Of a stretch of DNA of 64,000 nt, positions 15,939 through 24,700 are shown one piece after another. The translations under genes were made by a program, and so were the position numbers. A model generated the notes under the pieces. The model was not told the origin of the DNA and did no database searches. It was given only the letters and a program-made list of their open reading frames with translations. Source of the DNA: Gordonibacter faecis (GTDB lineage: Bacteria > Actinomycetota > Coriobacteriia > Coriobacteriales > Eggerthellaceae); the NCBI RefSeq assembly GCF_030077735.1, contig NZ_JASJEU010000006.1, forward strand, positions 1 through 64,000, written 5' to 3'. Position 1 is the stretch's first letter, and the number at the start of each line of letters is the position of its first letter.

Positions 15939-17474
15939 ATGAGGTATCCCGAGCTCATAGCGCAGGTCACCTTCAAGCCCAACTGCGATTTGGAAAACAC
16001 CCGCGCCTCGCTTATCATCCGGCGTATCGCGCGTTTGTGCGAGCGGGTGTCGTGCTATCCCAACAATGTTGGCGGCGACACGGGAACCATTTCCTACCTG
16101 CGAGACCATGGGCTCTACGTGCGCTTTTGTTCGACCCAGCCCGAACAGGTGCTGCTGACCATCCGCAGTTCGTTCTACGTGGAAACGTGCACCCTCGTAC
16201 ACGACGCGGACGATATTCCGGTGTACGAGGCGCTGTTGTCAACGGCGGACGAGCACTGGACGCACGATGCTACGCGGCCCTCGCCGGCGTTCCAAAGCGG
16301 TGACGACAAGCGCAACAGCGAGTTGGTACGCCAGTTGCTTCACTTCGATGACGTGCGACGTCGGCTGCGCGCCTGCGCCTTACGACATCCTGAAGACCGC
16401 GAACTTGATGACGTGGCCTTTCTACAGGAAAAGACTGCCGACGAATTGCGCACCCTTGTTGCACGCTCGCGTATGCAGCCGTTCAAGTCAATTACCGCCT
16501 CGCTGCAATCCCTTACCACCTCGTATGCCACTCGGTTCAACGTGGAAGCGGAGCTTAAGGTAACCGCCACCGATCTGGAAGTTGACCAGAGCGTTCTCGG
16601 TTCGCTTGAAGAAATAATTAAGCGTCTGATCAGGGTTTATATACGTGAAAGCATCGAAAGCCCCGAGGAGCGGCGCGCGGCGGGTAAGCCAGCACGAGCC
16701 ACCATTCACGTTTCGGTAGAAACCGACGGTGCCACGGTAATCTGTCGGTGCGAACATGATGGGCGCGCCTATCAAGCACAGGTGGCCGGCAAGCTTGCCC
16801 AAGAAAGAGGCCTGCTCACGCGCGACCTTTCAACCTACAGCGAAAGTGATATCGGCAGGATTGTTCTTATGCCCCATTTTCTGGCCGACAGCGAGGACCG
16901 CTTCGGCACAGCGTTTAAGATGAAGGAAATAAGCTCCATTCTGCACCAAAGCGGCGGGCATGGCAGCATCCGCAACACTGAACACGGAACTGTCGAAGTC
17001 TCGCTGTTTTTGCCAGTGCCGTTTATCGCGCTTGATGTGGCGCTTCTGAGATGTGGTACCAACGAGATAGCCATTCCTGCATTTCGGATTGAGCGCTTTG
17101 AGCGGTTCTGCGCCGAGCACGTCCACGCGCCGCAAGACAGTACGAGCAAAACGCCAAAGGAGAATAGCTTTAGCTACCAAAGCGAAAACGGTACGAGCTA
17201 CCCTCTTATCAATGCCGAGAATTCGCCTCTGGGCGCCGCGCGTCCGCGGCTTGTTGGCTTCCTCAGTTGCCGTGAGGGCCATGCCGCCCTACTCATCGAC
17301 GAAGCCGACGGGTACGAACACGTGGTGGTGCACCCCCTGCCGCGCACGCTTGAACGTGAGGTGACAGGTGTAAACAGCATGGGGTTCGCCCTGCTCGCCG
17401 ACGGGTCGCCGCGGCTGGTGCTCAACGTGGTGCTGATGATTGCCGCGTTGAAAGGTGGTGTTGTAGATGCGTGA
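15939..17474 (+). CDS. Degenerate CheA homologue: no P1 domain, no ATP-binding boxes
   Basis: A 511-residue protein aligned by eye with CheA from the P2 domain on. Residues 1-90 look like P2 (VTFKPNCDLENTRASLIIRR); a P3-like helix follows (LRTLVARSRMQPF), then a relic kinase domain with the CheA-specific ESPEERRAAGKP, and a C-terminal CheW-like domain (about 355-510). The His-bearing P1 is missing. The N box, normally HLIRNAVDHG, reads RLIRVYIRES; the G1 box DDGRG reads EHDGRA; the G2 GxGxG reads GTAFKM. It should therefore neither bind ATP normally nor be phosphorylated, and is best seen as a scaffold or signal-responsive adaptor. Starts one base after the cyclase stop and overlaps cheW by 8. 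Confidence 0.8.
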   Translation: MRYPELIAQVTFKPNCDLENTRASLIIRRIARLCERVSCYPNNVGGDTGTISYLRDHGLYVRFCSTQPEQVLLTIRSSFYVETCTLVHDADDIPVYEALLSTADEHWTHDATRPSPAFQSGDDKRNSELVRQLLHFDDVRRRLRACALRHPEDRELDDVAFLQEKTADELRTLVARSRMQPFKSITASLQSLTTSYATRFNVEAELKVTATDLEVDQSVLGSLEEIIKRLIRVYIRESIESPEERRAAGKPARATIHVSVETDGATVICRCEHDGRAYQAQVAGKLAQERGLLTRDLSTYSESDIGRIVLMPHFLADSEDRFGTAFKMKEISSILHQSGGHGSIRNTEHGTVEVSLFLPVPFIALDVALLRCGTNEIAIPAFRIERFERFCAEHVHAPQDSTSKTPKENSFSYQSENGTSYPLINAENSPLGAARPRLVGFLSCREGHAALLIDEADGYEHVVVHPLPRTLEREVTGVNSMGFALLADGSPRLVLNVVLMIAALKGGVVDA

Positions 17475-17949
17475 TAATGAACGCCGCCTCGCCTGGATCG
17501 AAAGCCTTATTGGCGCGAGGCCCAACCTGGTGCCGCGCTCAAACGTGGTAACCGTTTCCTCTGATCACGGGCCGCTTGCCCTTCCTTTTGCCTTCATCGA
17601 AGAAATCGTTCCCGGCTCCTCTCTGCGTCCGTTCGCCTTTCTTCCGGCGTGGTTTTGCGGAACGGTAGCCAGGGGAGTTGACCTGTATCCGGTTCTCAAC
17701 CTGGGAGGCGCACCGCAGGCACGGACGAGTATCGCCCTCGTGAGCCATGACGAGCGCGCTTGCGGCTTTCGTTTTTCTGGTGCGCCGCAGGTCGTTGACC
17801 TGGACACCGTGGGTGCCGTGACCAACCTTGCGGAAGGGGAAATCCCTCTGCCGTTTCCGCTGAGTGCTTCCAAGCGCTTCGAGGGGCCAGCGGGACCCAC
17901 GCTATTGCTTGACGTGCCCGCCACCCTGCGCGCGCTCTGCGAGGCGTAA
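17467..17949 (+). CDS. cheW: CheW-like adaptor protein
   Basis: A 160-residue single CheW domain. VVTVSSDHGPLALPFAFIEEIVP matches the first subdomain, LPAWFCGTVARGVDLYPVLNLG the conserved G...RG.....D/LP..DL segment, and the rest is a divergent second barrel. It would link the receptor to the CheA-like protein. Last gene of the operon; a hairpin at 17994-18013 follows. Divergent from textbook CheW, in line with a partner that is itself divergent. Confidence 0.8.
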   Translation: MRDNERRLAWIESLIGARPNLVPRSNVVTVSSDHGPLALPFAFIEEIVPGSSLRPFAFLPAWFCGTVARGVDLYPVLNLGGAPQARTSIALVSHDERACGFRFSGAPQVVDLDTVGAVTNLAEGEIPLPFPLSASKRFEGPAGPTLLLDVPATLRALCEA

Positions 17950-17993
17950 GACCGACACTCGGCCGTTACCGTTTCGGAACCGTTCGCTAACGA

Positions 17994-18013
17994 CCGCGCG
18001 TCCCGGCGCGCGG
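17994..18013 (+). terminator. Possible terminator of the chemosensory operon
   Basis: CCGCGCG pairs with CGCGCGG around a 6-base loop, 45 bases after the cheW stop. No T tract follows, so it is only a candidate. Confidence 0.4.
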
Positions 18014-18078
18014 CGCCTTCCTCTGGGCCTATCATCGCACGAACTAACCCACACTTTCAGGAAAAGGAAGGCCCGCCC

Positions 18079-19587
18079 ATGACTTCAGAATCTTCCGTCC
18101 GCGCCTCTGCCACACCTGCCGCACCGCGCCCCTACGACGGTCTGGATAAGCTTTTTGTTGCCGGCACCTGGCGCGATGGTGGCAGCGGTGAAACCACCCC
18201 CGACGTGAACCCCTACAATCAGAACATCTTGGCTGAGCACGTGCTGGCCGACCGCCACGATCTGGACGAAGCGTACGCAGCCGCCGCACGCGCCCAACAC
18301 GAGTGGGCCGCCGCTGCGCCCGCCGAGCGCGCGAACGTGTTGGCCCGCGCCGTGCGCATCTTCGACGAACGCCGCGAGGAACTGATTGGCTGGTGCCAGC
18401 GCGAATCGGGCAGCGTCCGCGCAAAAGCCGAGTTCGAGGTGAGCGCCGCGCGCGATATTACTGCGGAGGCCGCGTCGTTCCCCTACCGCATGGACGGCGA
18501 CATTTTCGGCTCCGACATACCGCACAAGGAAAACCGCGTCTACCGCCAGCCACTGGGCGTGGTGGGTGTCATCAGCCCGTGGAACTTCCCCATGAATTTG
18601 TCGAACCGCTCGGTGGCCACGGCTCTGGGCTGCGGAAACACGGTGGTATTGAAGCCCGCCAGCGACACGCCTATCACGGGCGGCCTGCTTCTGGCAAAGA
18701 TTTACGAAGAAGCGGGCTTGCCGGCTGGCGCGCTGTCGGTGCTGGTGGGACGCGGCAGTGTCATTGGCGATTACTTCGTGGAGCACCCCGTGCCGAAACT
18801 CATCACGTTCACGGGTTCCACGGCCGTCGGTCGCGGCATCGCCGCCAAGACAGTCGCGGGAACACGCATCAAGCGCGTGGCACTGGAGCTGGGCGGCAAC
18901 TGCCCCTTGGTGGTGCTTGACGATGCCGACGTGGAACGCGCCGTAGATATCGCCATCATCGGACGCTTTTTACACCAGGGGCAAATCTGCATGAGCACGA
19001 ACCGCATTATTGTGGACGCCTCGATAGCGAACGCCTTCACTGAACGCTTTGTGGAGCGCGCGAGCAACCTGGTGTGCGGCGACCCGCTGGATCCGGCCAC
19101 CAACATTGGTCCTATCATCAACGAATCCCAGCTCAACGGCCTGTTGGACAAGGTAAAGCGCGCCGAAGAGCAAGGTGCCCGCGTGCTTCTGCACGGCGAG
19201 CCGGAAGGCCTCGTGCTGCCGCCCGTGGTGTTTGGCGACGTGGACCCCATCTGGGACATCGCCCTACAAGAAAGCTTCGGCCCGCTGGCACCCATCATCG
19301 TGACACACGGAGAGGACGAAGCGCTCGAGTGTGCAAACATGAGCGACTACGGGCTGTCATCGGCCGTGGTGGGTGGCGACGTGGAGCGCGCGACCGCCTT
19401 CGCCTTGAAGATTGACGCCGGCATGACCCACGTGAACGACATGTCCGTGGCCGACGAGCGTCACGTGCCCTTCGGCGGCGAGAAGAACTCGGGACTCGGC
19501 CGTTTCAACGGCCGCTGGATCCTTGAAGAAATGACCCGCACCCACTGGACCAGCATCCAACACGCCCCCCACCCCTACCCGTTCTAG
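18079..19587 (+). CDS. Aldehyde dehydrogenase family protein
   Basis: NAD(P)-dependent ALDH-superfamily enzyme of 502 residues. Visible landmarks: VGVISPWNFPMNLS (cofactor/substrate entry), LKPASDTP, FTGSTAVGRGIAAK (Rossmann turn), the general base in LELGGN near 275, the nucleophile in GQICMSTNRI near 308, and ESFGPLAPI near 395, VPFGGEKNSGLGRF near the C-terminus. The pattern is close to benzaldehyde/vanillin or other aromatic-aldehyde dehydrogenases, but the substrate is not provable. AGGAAAAGGAAGG lies upstream as ribosome-binding site and a TATCAT -10-like box near 18029. Convergent with the next gene, overlapping by 4 bases. Confidence 0.92.
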   Translation: MTSESSVRASATPAAPRPYDGLDKLFVAGTWRDGGSGETTPDVNPYNQNILAEHVLADRHDLDEAYAAAARAQHEWAAAAPAERANVLARAVRIFDERREELIGWCQRESGSVRAKAEFEVSAARDITAEAASFPYRMDGDIFGSDIPHKENRVYRQPLGVVGVISPWNFPMNLSNRSVATALGCGNTVVLKPASDTPITGGLLLAKIYEEAGLPAGALSVLVGRGSVIGDYFVEHPVPKLITFTGSTAVGRGIAAKTVAGTRIKRVALELGGNCPLVVLDDADVERAVDIAIIGRFLHQGQICMSTNRIIVDASIANAFTERFVERASNLVCGDPLDPATNIGPIINESQLNGLLDKVKRAEEQGARVLLHGEPEGLVLPPVVFGDVDPIWDIALQESFGPLAPIIVTHGEDEALECANMSDYGLSSAVVGGDVERATAFALKIDAGMTHVNDMSVADERHVPFGGEKNSGLGRFNGRWILEEMTRTHWTSIQHAPHPYPF

Positions 19588-20669
19588 GAGGTTACCTGGT
19601 CAAGCGCGGCTGCGAACTCCATGGGGTGCTCGAAGTGGATATCATGTCCACTTTTGATGCGCACGGTTTCGCAGTCGCGCACCAGCTCTTGCACGTGCGC
19701 GGCATCTTCGTCCGTGTTTGCGGCGTAAAGCAGGCCGTCTTCGCCATAGTTTGTTTCAGCCTTCAGATACACCGTGGGACATTCGATGCGAGCAAGCAGA
19801 TCTACCTGGTCAACGTCCACGAAAAACGTACCCGTGTAGAACGCCTCGCTGAAGCGCGGGTCAAACGCGTCGAAGAAGTACATGCCGCGCACCCAGTCCC
19901 GGGGCACCCACGAAAGCGTCACGTGGCCGGTGGGGTTCACGGCGCGCTCGGCCGCCGTCCATTCGGCAATCCTTGGCTGCAAGCCTCCGAACAGGCCAAA
20001 CAGGTAGCTGTGCTGCGCGTAGTACACGGCGTAGTCGTCCACTTCGTCCTGGTTGAGGAACGCGTGGGTCACCTCAAAGCCGTCTTTCCACGCAAAGCAG
20101 CCGGGAGGCGCCTGCATTTCTTCGGGTGTCACGTGGAAGAACGGTGGGTCCTCAAGCAGGCACCCTGTGACGCGTTCGGCATCGTTCGCCGCAAGCCACG
20201 CCGCGATGATGCCACCCGATGAATGGCCCGACACTGCGTAGGGCTCGCCTATCACCTGCGTGGCGAACGCCTTCAGCGCCGCGCCCTGAGCGTTGAGTGA
20301 ATAGAGCGCCGGGTCATGCGCCGACTCGCCGTGACCAAAGCAATCGACGGCAAACACGTGGTAGCGCGTTGCCAGATCGGGCAGCACCCGCGCGTAGTCT
20401 TCCCACTGCATGCCTTGGCCGTGCACCAGCAGCACGGCCGGCCCGTTGTTGGGGCCCTCGGCGTAGTTCACAGTTGCGCCATCAATCGCAGCCTGGTGCT
20501 CCATGAAGCCGGCGGCCTGCGCTTTTGCGAGGTCGCGCTCCTCTCCGTGCCGGTTGCCATCTACGTACACGGCCAGCGCGATGGCCGCCGCCGCAATCGC
20601 CACCACAACTACGATGCCCACTGCCATGGCAACCTTCTTTCCCCTGCCGCTCCCCTTGCCTTTGCCCAT
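19584..20669 (-). CDS. Membrane-anchored alpha/beta hydrolase
   Basis: A 361-residue protein with a Lys/Gly-rich start, one membrane segment (about 13-36) and an extracellular alpha/beta-hydrolase fold: VLLVHGQGMQWEDYARVLPDL (oxyanion loop), AVDCFGHGES, nucleophile Ser in VSGHSSGGIIAAWLA, a lid-like region about 190-270, and a late IKSGHDIHFEHP giving the catalytic His. Resembles haloperoxidase/esterase-like hydrolases; substrate unknown. Its first codons lie just downstream of the XRE-AbrB gene on the same strand (35-base gap), so the two may share a transcript. Confidence 0.85.
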   Translation of the reverse strand: MGKGKGSGRGKKVAMAVGIVVVVAIAAAAIALAVYVDGNRHGEERDLAKAQAAGFMEHQAAIDGATVNYAEGPNNGPAVLLVHGQGMQWEDYARVLPDLATRYHVFAVDCFGHGESAHDPALYSLNAQGAALKAFATQVIGEPYAVSGHSSGGIIAAWLAANDAERVTGCLLEDPPFFHVTPEEMQAPPGCFAWKDGFEVTHAFLNQDEVDDYAVYYAQHSYLFGLFGGLQPRIAEWTAAERAVNPTGHVTLSWVPRDWVRGMYFFDAFDPRFSEAFYTGTFFVDVDQVDLLARIECPTVYLKAETNYGEDGLLYAANTDEDAAHVQELVRDCETVRIKSGHDIHFEHPMEFAAALDQVTS

Positions 20670-20704
20670 TGCGAGCCCCCTTCCGCCCGCCGGGAGGGGC
20701 GGGG

Positions 20705-21136
20705 TCAGCCGTTCAAATGTGCACGCATCGCTTCGATGCGCTCCATGAAGTCGTCAGCCTTCATCAGGGCGAGGCCTTGATCTTCGTCGCCCAGCACCAG
20801 CAGCGCGTCGCCCGGCATGATGCCGAACAGCTCGCGCGCCTGCTTCGGGATAACAATCTGCCCGCGCTCACCCACCGTCACAGTGCCGAACAGGTGCTTT
20901 CCCCGTGGTGGCATGGGCAGCCCCGTGCCGCGCGCATCGTAGGCCACCAGCGCGTCAAGCGACACGTCGAGCGCCGCAGCCAGCGCACCCGCGTTTGCCA
21001 GGTCGGGCGACGTTTCGCCGGTCTCCCACTTCGTCACCGTCTGCCGCGACACACCCAGCCGCTCCGCCAACTGCTCCTGCGTAAGGCCCAGCATCTTGCG
21101 CCTACTCTGAATGTTCTGACCAATCATGTTTTTCAT
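20705..21136 (-). CDS. XRE HTH regulator fused to a SpoVT/AbrB-like domain
   Basis: A 143-residue protein. N-terminal XRE helix-turn-helix (IQSRRKMLGLTQEQLAERLG then VSRQTVTKWETGETSPD), linker, and an AbrB/MazE swapped-hairpin segment (GTVTVGERGQIVIPKQARELFGIMPGDALLVLGDE), followed by a short helical tail. Two DNA-binding modules in one chain suggest a local repressor. ATG 21136 is 3 bases after GGGAG; ATG 21127 with better spacing is an alternative. Likely controls itself and the adjacent hydrolase. Confidence 0.82.
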   Translation of the reverse strand: MKNMIGQNIQSRRKMLGLTQEQLAERLGVSRQTVTKWETGETSPDLANAGALAAALDVSLDALVAYDARGTGLPMPPRGKHLFGTVTVGERGQIVIPKQARELFGIMPGDALLVLGDEDQGLALMKADDFMERIEAMRAHLNG

Positions 21137-21237
21137 ACTCCCAACAAACCCATAGTACCCCGCCAACCAGCCCCACACCACCAACCAATCATGGCATGAG
21201 AAACGTATTTTGTCGCGTTTGATTTACAAAATGAAAC

Positions 21238-21304
21238 GACTCCCGCAATCACGATACTTGCCGAAGCCTTAATCCTTCAAGGCGGAAATAGGGTGACGGG
21301 AGTC
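21238..21304. other. Predicted structured RNA or extended hairpin of unknown role
   Basis: GACTCCCG (21238-21245) pairs with CGGGAGTC (21297-21304); after a 3-base bulge TCAC pairs with GTGA, and an inner stem GCCTT (21266-21270) pairs with AAGGC (21279-21283). The size is near that of a tRNA but no D or T arm is present. Could be an sRNA, a terminator or an attachment-like site. Confidence 0.35.
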
Positions 21305-21333
21305 TCTTGCTTGTCTCTTACGTGAAAATGCAC

Positions 21334-21361
21334 GCCTATTGAGCAAATTTGCTCAATAGGC
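21334..21361. promoter_or_regulatory. 28-bp perfect palindrome downstream of an XRE gene
   Basis: Half-site GCCTATTGAGCAAA is followed immediately by its exact complement. AT-rich in its middle. It lies 20 bases after the XRE stop, so it may be a terminator stem; the length and perfection also suit a protein-binding site. Confidence 0.45.
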
Positions 21362-21380
21362 GCGTGGCGACTCTTCTCTG

Positions 21381-21611
21381 TCAGTCGATGAACAGGTCGG
21401 AGTGGAAGAATTCTTCCAGGGTTATGCCGAGGCCTTTGACGATTTTCTCAAGGTTGATGGCTGCCACGTTTCGTCTTCCCGTTTCTACTTCGCCGAAATA
21501 GGAACGGGACATGCCAATGAGGTTCGCGAACGCCTCTTGGCTCAGCCCTTGGTCCATGCGCAGCTCTTTGATGCGCAGGCCAATCTTGCATCGGATGTCA
21601 TAGGTGCGCAC
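21381..21611 (-). CDS. Short XRE-family HTH regulator
   Basis: A 76-residue single helix-turn-helix protein (IGLRIKELRMDQGLSQEAFA, NLIGMSRSYFGEVETGRRNV, then LEKIVKGLGITLEEFFHSDL). The RSYFGEVETGRRN form is that of XRE repressors associated with methylase or stand-alone repressors. The start is GTG 21611 with AGGAGG 5 bases upstream. No gene is co-oriented immediately downstream, so its target may be itself. Confidence 0.82.
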   Translation of the reverse strand: MRTYDIRCKIGLRIKELRMDQGLSQEAFANLIGMSRSYFGEVETGRRNVAAINLEKIVKGLGITLEEFFHSDLFID

Positions 21612-21743
21612 GAGGCCTCCTTTCGCCCACCCATGATTTACGATGCACCGATATAAGTTGACCCGCTATAAGCGGCTATCCGGCAGCGGGCACCGTATGC
21701 GAGCGATTTACGGAAACCGGCAAGAACGGGCGGAAGAAGTGGG

Positions 21744-21781
21744 CGAAAAAGAAGGAGGCCCGGCGGCCTCCTTCTTTTTCG
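21744..21781 (-). terminator. Strong terminator of the activase gene
   Basis: A 17-bp perfect stem (21744-21760 with 21765-21781) around CGGC, with an A run entering and a T run leaving in either direction. It lies 4 bases beyond the activase stop and is probably bidirectional. Confidence 0.85.
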
Positions 21782-21784
21782 TGT

Positions 21785-24700
21785 TTACGCCTCTTTGGTC
21801 TCTATCTCCAGTTTACCAAGCTTGTCTTGGCGGGCGTGAGGTCGCCCGGCGTCGACGAAGCGGTCGCGCTCGGCTTTCGCCTCGGCCTCCTTGTCGGCGA
21901 GGTTCGCCTTCGCCACACTAATCATCAGTTTGATGCGGTTGAGCTGGTTCACCTCGGACGCGCCGGGGTCGTAGTCCACGGCCACAATGTTGCTATCCGG
22001 ATAGCGGCGGCGCAGCTCCTTGATGACGGCCTTGCCCACCACGTGGTTCGGCAGGCACGCGAAGGGCTGCGTGCACACCACGTTCGGCGCGCCGGTGCGA
22101 ATAAGTTCCACCATCTCGGCCGTGAGCAGCCAGCCCTCGCCCATCGAGTTGCACAAGGACAGGATTTCACTCGCGTATTCGGCCAACTCGTAGATATCCG
22201 CCGGCGGCTCAAAGCGGCTCGACGTGGCAAGCGCCTTCGTCACCGGTGCACGCAGTTTCGCAATGGCCCAAAGCCCTATGCGGCTGCCGATGGCGCCCTT
22301 CGCCGAACGCCCGAGCGGGTCTTTCTGGAAAATGCCGCCCGCAATGCCGAACAGAAAGAACTCGGCCAGGCCGGGCACCACGGCCTCGCAGCCTTCGCGC
22401 TCGATCACGTCAACAATCTGGTTGTTCGCCGTCGGGTGGAACTTCACGAGGATCTCACCCACCACACCCACGCGCGGCTTCGTGCCTTCACCTTGCAGCG
22501 GCAGCGTGTCGAAGTCTTCCACGATGCGGCGCGCCGTGTCTTTGAATATGCGGCGTTTGAGGCCCTGGCGTAGTTGACCCTTGCACACGGCCATCCAGTG
22601 ATCGAACAGGCGGTTAGCGCTGCCTGGCTCCAGTTCATAGGGGCGCGTGCGGTAGAGCGCCATCATGAGCAGGTCGCCGTAGAAGATGGCGTAGGCCGCC
22701 TGCAGCAGCATGGCAGGCGTCACCTTGAAGCCGGGGTTGCTCTCGCCGAGGTCCTTGAACGACAGCGCGATCACGGGGATGTGCGACAGCCCCACCGCGG
22801 CCAGCGCCTTGCGGATGAGCGAGATATAGTTGGTGGCGCGGCAGCCGCCGCCCGTTTGGGTGATGATGACGGCCAGCTTGTCGGTGTCGTAGCGACCGCT
22901 CATGACCGCTTCCATAATTTGGCCTGTGACCAGGATAGACGGGTAGCAAATGTCGTTGTTCACGTACTTGAGGCCCGCGTCCACCGCGCCGTGGTCCACC
23001 GACGGCAACAGCTCCAAGTTGTAGCCGTTGCGCGCGAAAATGTCGATAAGCAGCTCGAAGTGGATCGGTGCCATCTGCGGACAGAGAATGGTGTAGCCCG
23101 CATCCTTCATCTCCTGCGTGAACACGGCGCGCGGGAATTCGGTGGTGGCACCTTCGCGCTGGCGGAAGCGCTCAATCACCTCGGGCGCGGCCTTTTCCGT
23201 GAACGTTTCGGGCGTGGCACCCGCCACTTTTTCGGCGATGGAGGCCTCGGTGTCGCCCGTGCGCACGTCAACGGCGGCCTCGGGCGTGGCTTCAAACGTT
23301 GCGGGGTCGAATGTCATCGCCGGGCAGCCGCGTGGCATGAGTTCGGATTCGGCCCGGTCATCGGCCTGATCCTTGAGCGCGGCCAACAGGCTACGCACGC
23401 GAATGCGCGCCGCACCGAGGTTCGACACCTCGTCAATCTTGAGGACGGTGTACACCTTCCCCGCCGCTTCGAGAATTTCCTGCACCTGGTCGGTGGTGAG
23501 CGCATCCAAGCCGCAGCCGAAGCTGTTGAGCTGAATGAGATCGAGGTCGGCGCGCTCGGTGGCCACCTTGGCGGCGGCGTAGAGGCGTGTGTGGTACATC
23601 CACTGGTCCACGAGGCGAATGGGGCGCTCAAGCGTGCCCAGGTGAGCGACCGAATCTTCCGTGAGCACGGCCAGACCGAAGCTGGTCAAAAGCTCGGGGA
23701 TGGCGTGGTTGATCTCGGGGTCGTTGTGGTACGGGCGGCCCGCCAGCACAATGCCGTGCGTGCCGGTGGCCTCCATCCAGGCGAGCGTTTCCTCGCCCTT
23801 CGCGCGGATGTCGCGCTTGAAGGCCTCGTCTTCGGCCCAGGCGGCCTCCACGGCGGCGTCCACTTCGGCCTGCGTCGGCGCACCAGCCGCGCCCATGAGT
23901 TCGGGATGCGCCTCAATCAGTTCCACATACAGGCGCTTCTTCAGGTGATCCTTTTGGTCGTAGGGCAGCCAGGGGTTGAGGAACTGCGTCGGCGAATCGC
24001 GCAGCTCGTCGATGTTCAGGCGCAGCGCCTCGGGGTAGCTGGCCACAATGGGGCAGTTGAAGTGGTTGCCGGCGCCTTCGTCTTCCTGGCGCTCCCACTT
24101 GCTGCACGGGAACCAGATGAAATCCGGGTGCTTGTCCAGCAGGTTCATAATGTGGCCGTGGCTGAGTTTGGCCGGGTAGCACACCGATTCGCTCGGCATA
24201 GACTCGATGCCCGCCTCGTAGGTTTTCTTCGTGGACGGATCGGACAACACCACGCGCCACCCCAGCTTCGTGAAGAATGTGAACCAGAACGGGTAGTTTT
24301 CGTACAGGTTGAGCGCGCGCGGGATACCCACGGTTCCGCGCGGGGCGGCCTCGGCGGGCAGCGGCTCGTACACGTCGAACAGGCGCTGGCTCTTGTATTC
24401 GAAGAGGTTGGGCACTGTGCTCTTGTTCTCGTCGAACGTGCCCGCGCCCTTTTCGCAGCGATTGCCCGTGATGAAGCGGCGGTGCTTGCCGGTAACGTCA
24501 TCTTTGCCGAAATCATTCACGGTGAGCAGGCAATGGTTTTCGCACGCCTTGCAGCGCACCGTCTTATGGGTAGGTGAGAGAGCTGCAAGTTGCTCGAGCG
24601 AGAGCAGATTGGAGGTGACTTTACCTGTGGGACGGGCGGCATCCTCCGGGGCTTCGCTCAGAAGCTCCGCAGCCTTCGCTCCACCCCGCAGGATGCCGCC

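Larger units (their letters stand above)
21137..21380. other. Structured intergenic region between two XRE genes
   Basis: No coding frame of interest. It holds a 67-base folded unit (21238-21304) and a 28-bp perfect palindrome (21334-21361), each listed separately. Confidence 0.5.

Noticed and set aside
21238..21304. Possible tRNA gene
   Set aside because: The outer stem resembles an acceptor stem and the size fits, but there is no D arm, T loop or anticodon stem-loop of correct geometry.
22574..24577. 667-codon plus-strand open frame opposite the activase gene
   Set aside because: Antisense shadow of a conserved gene with no recognisable product.
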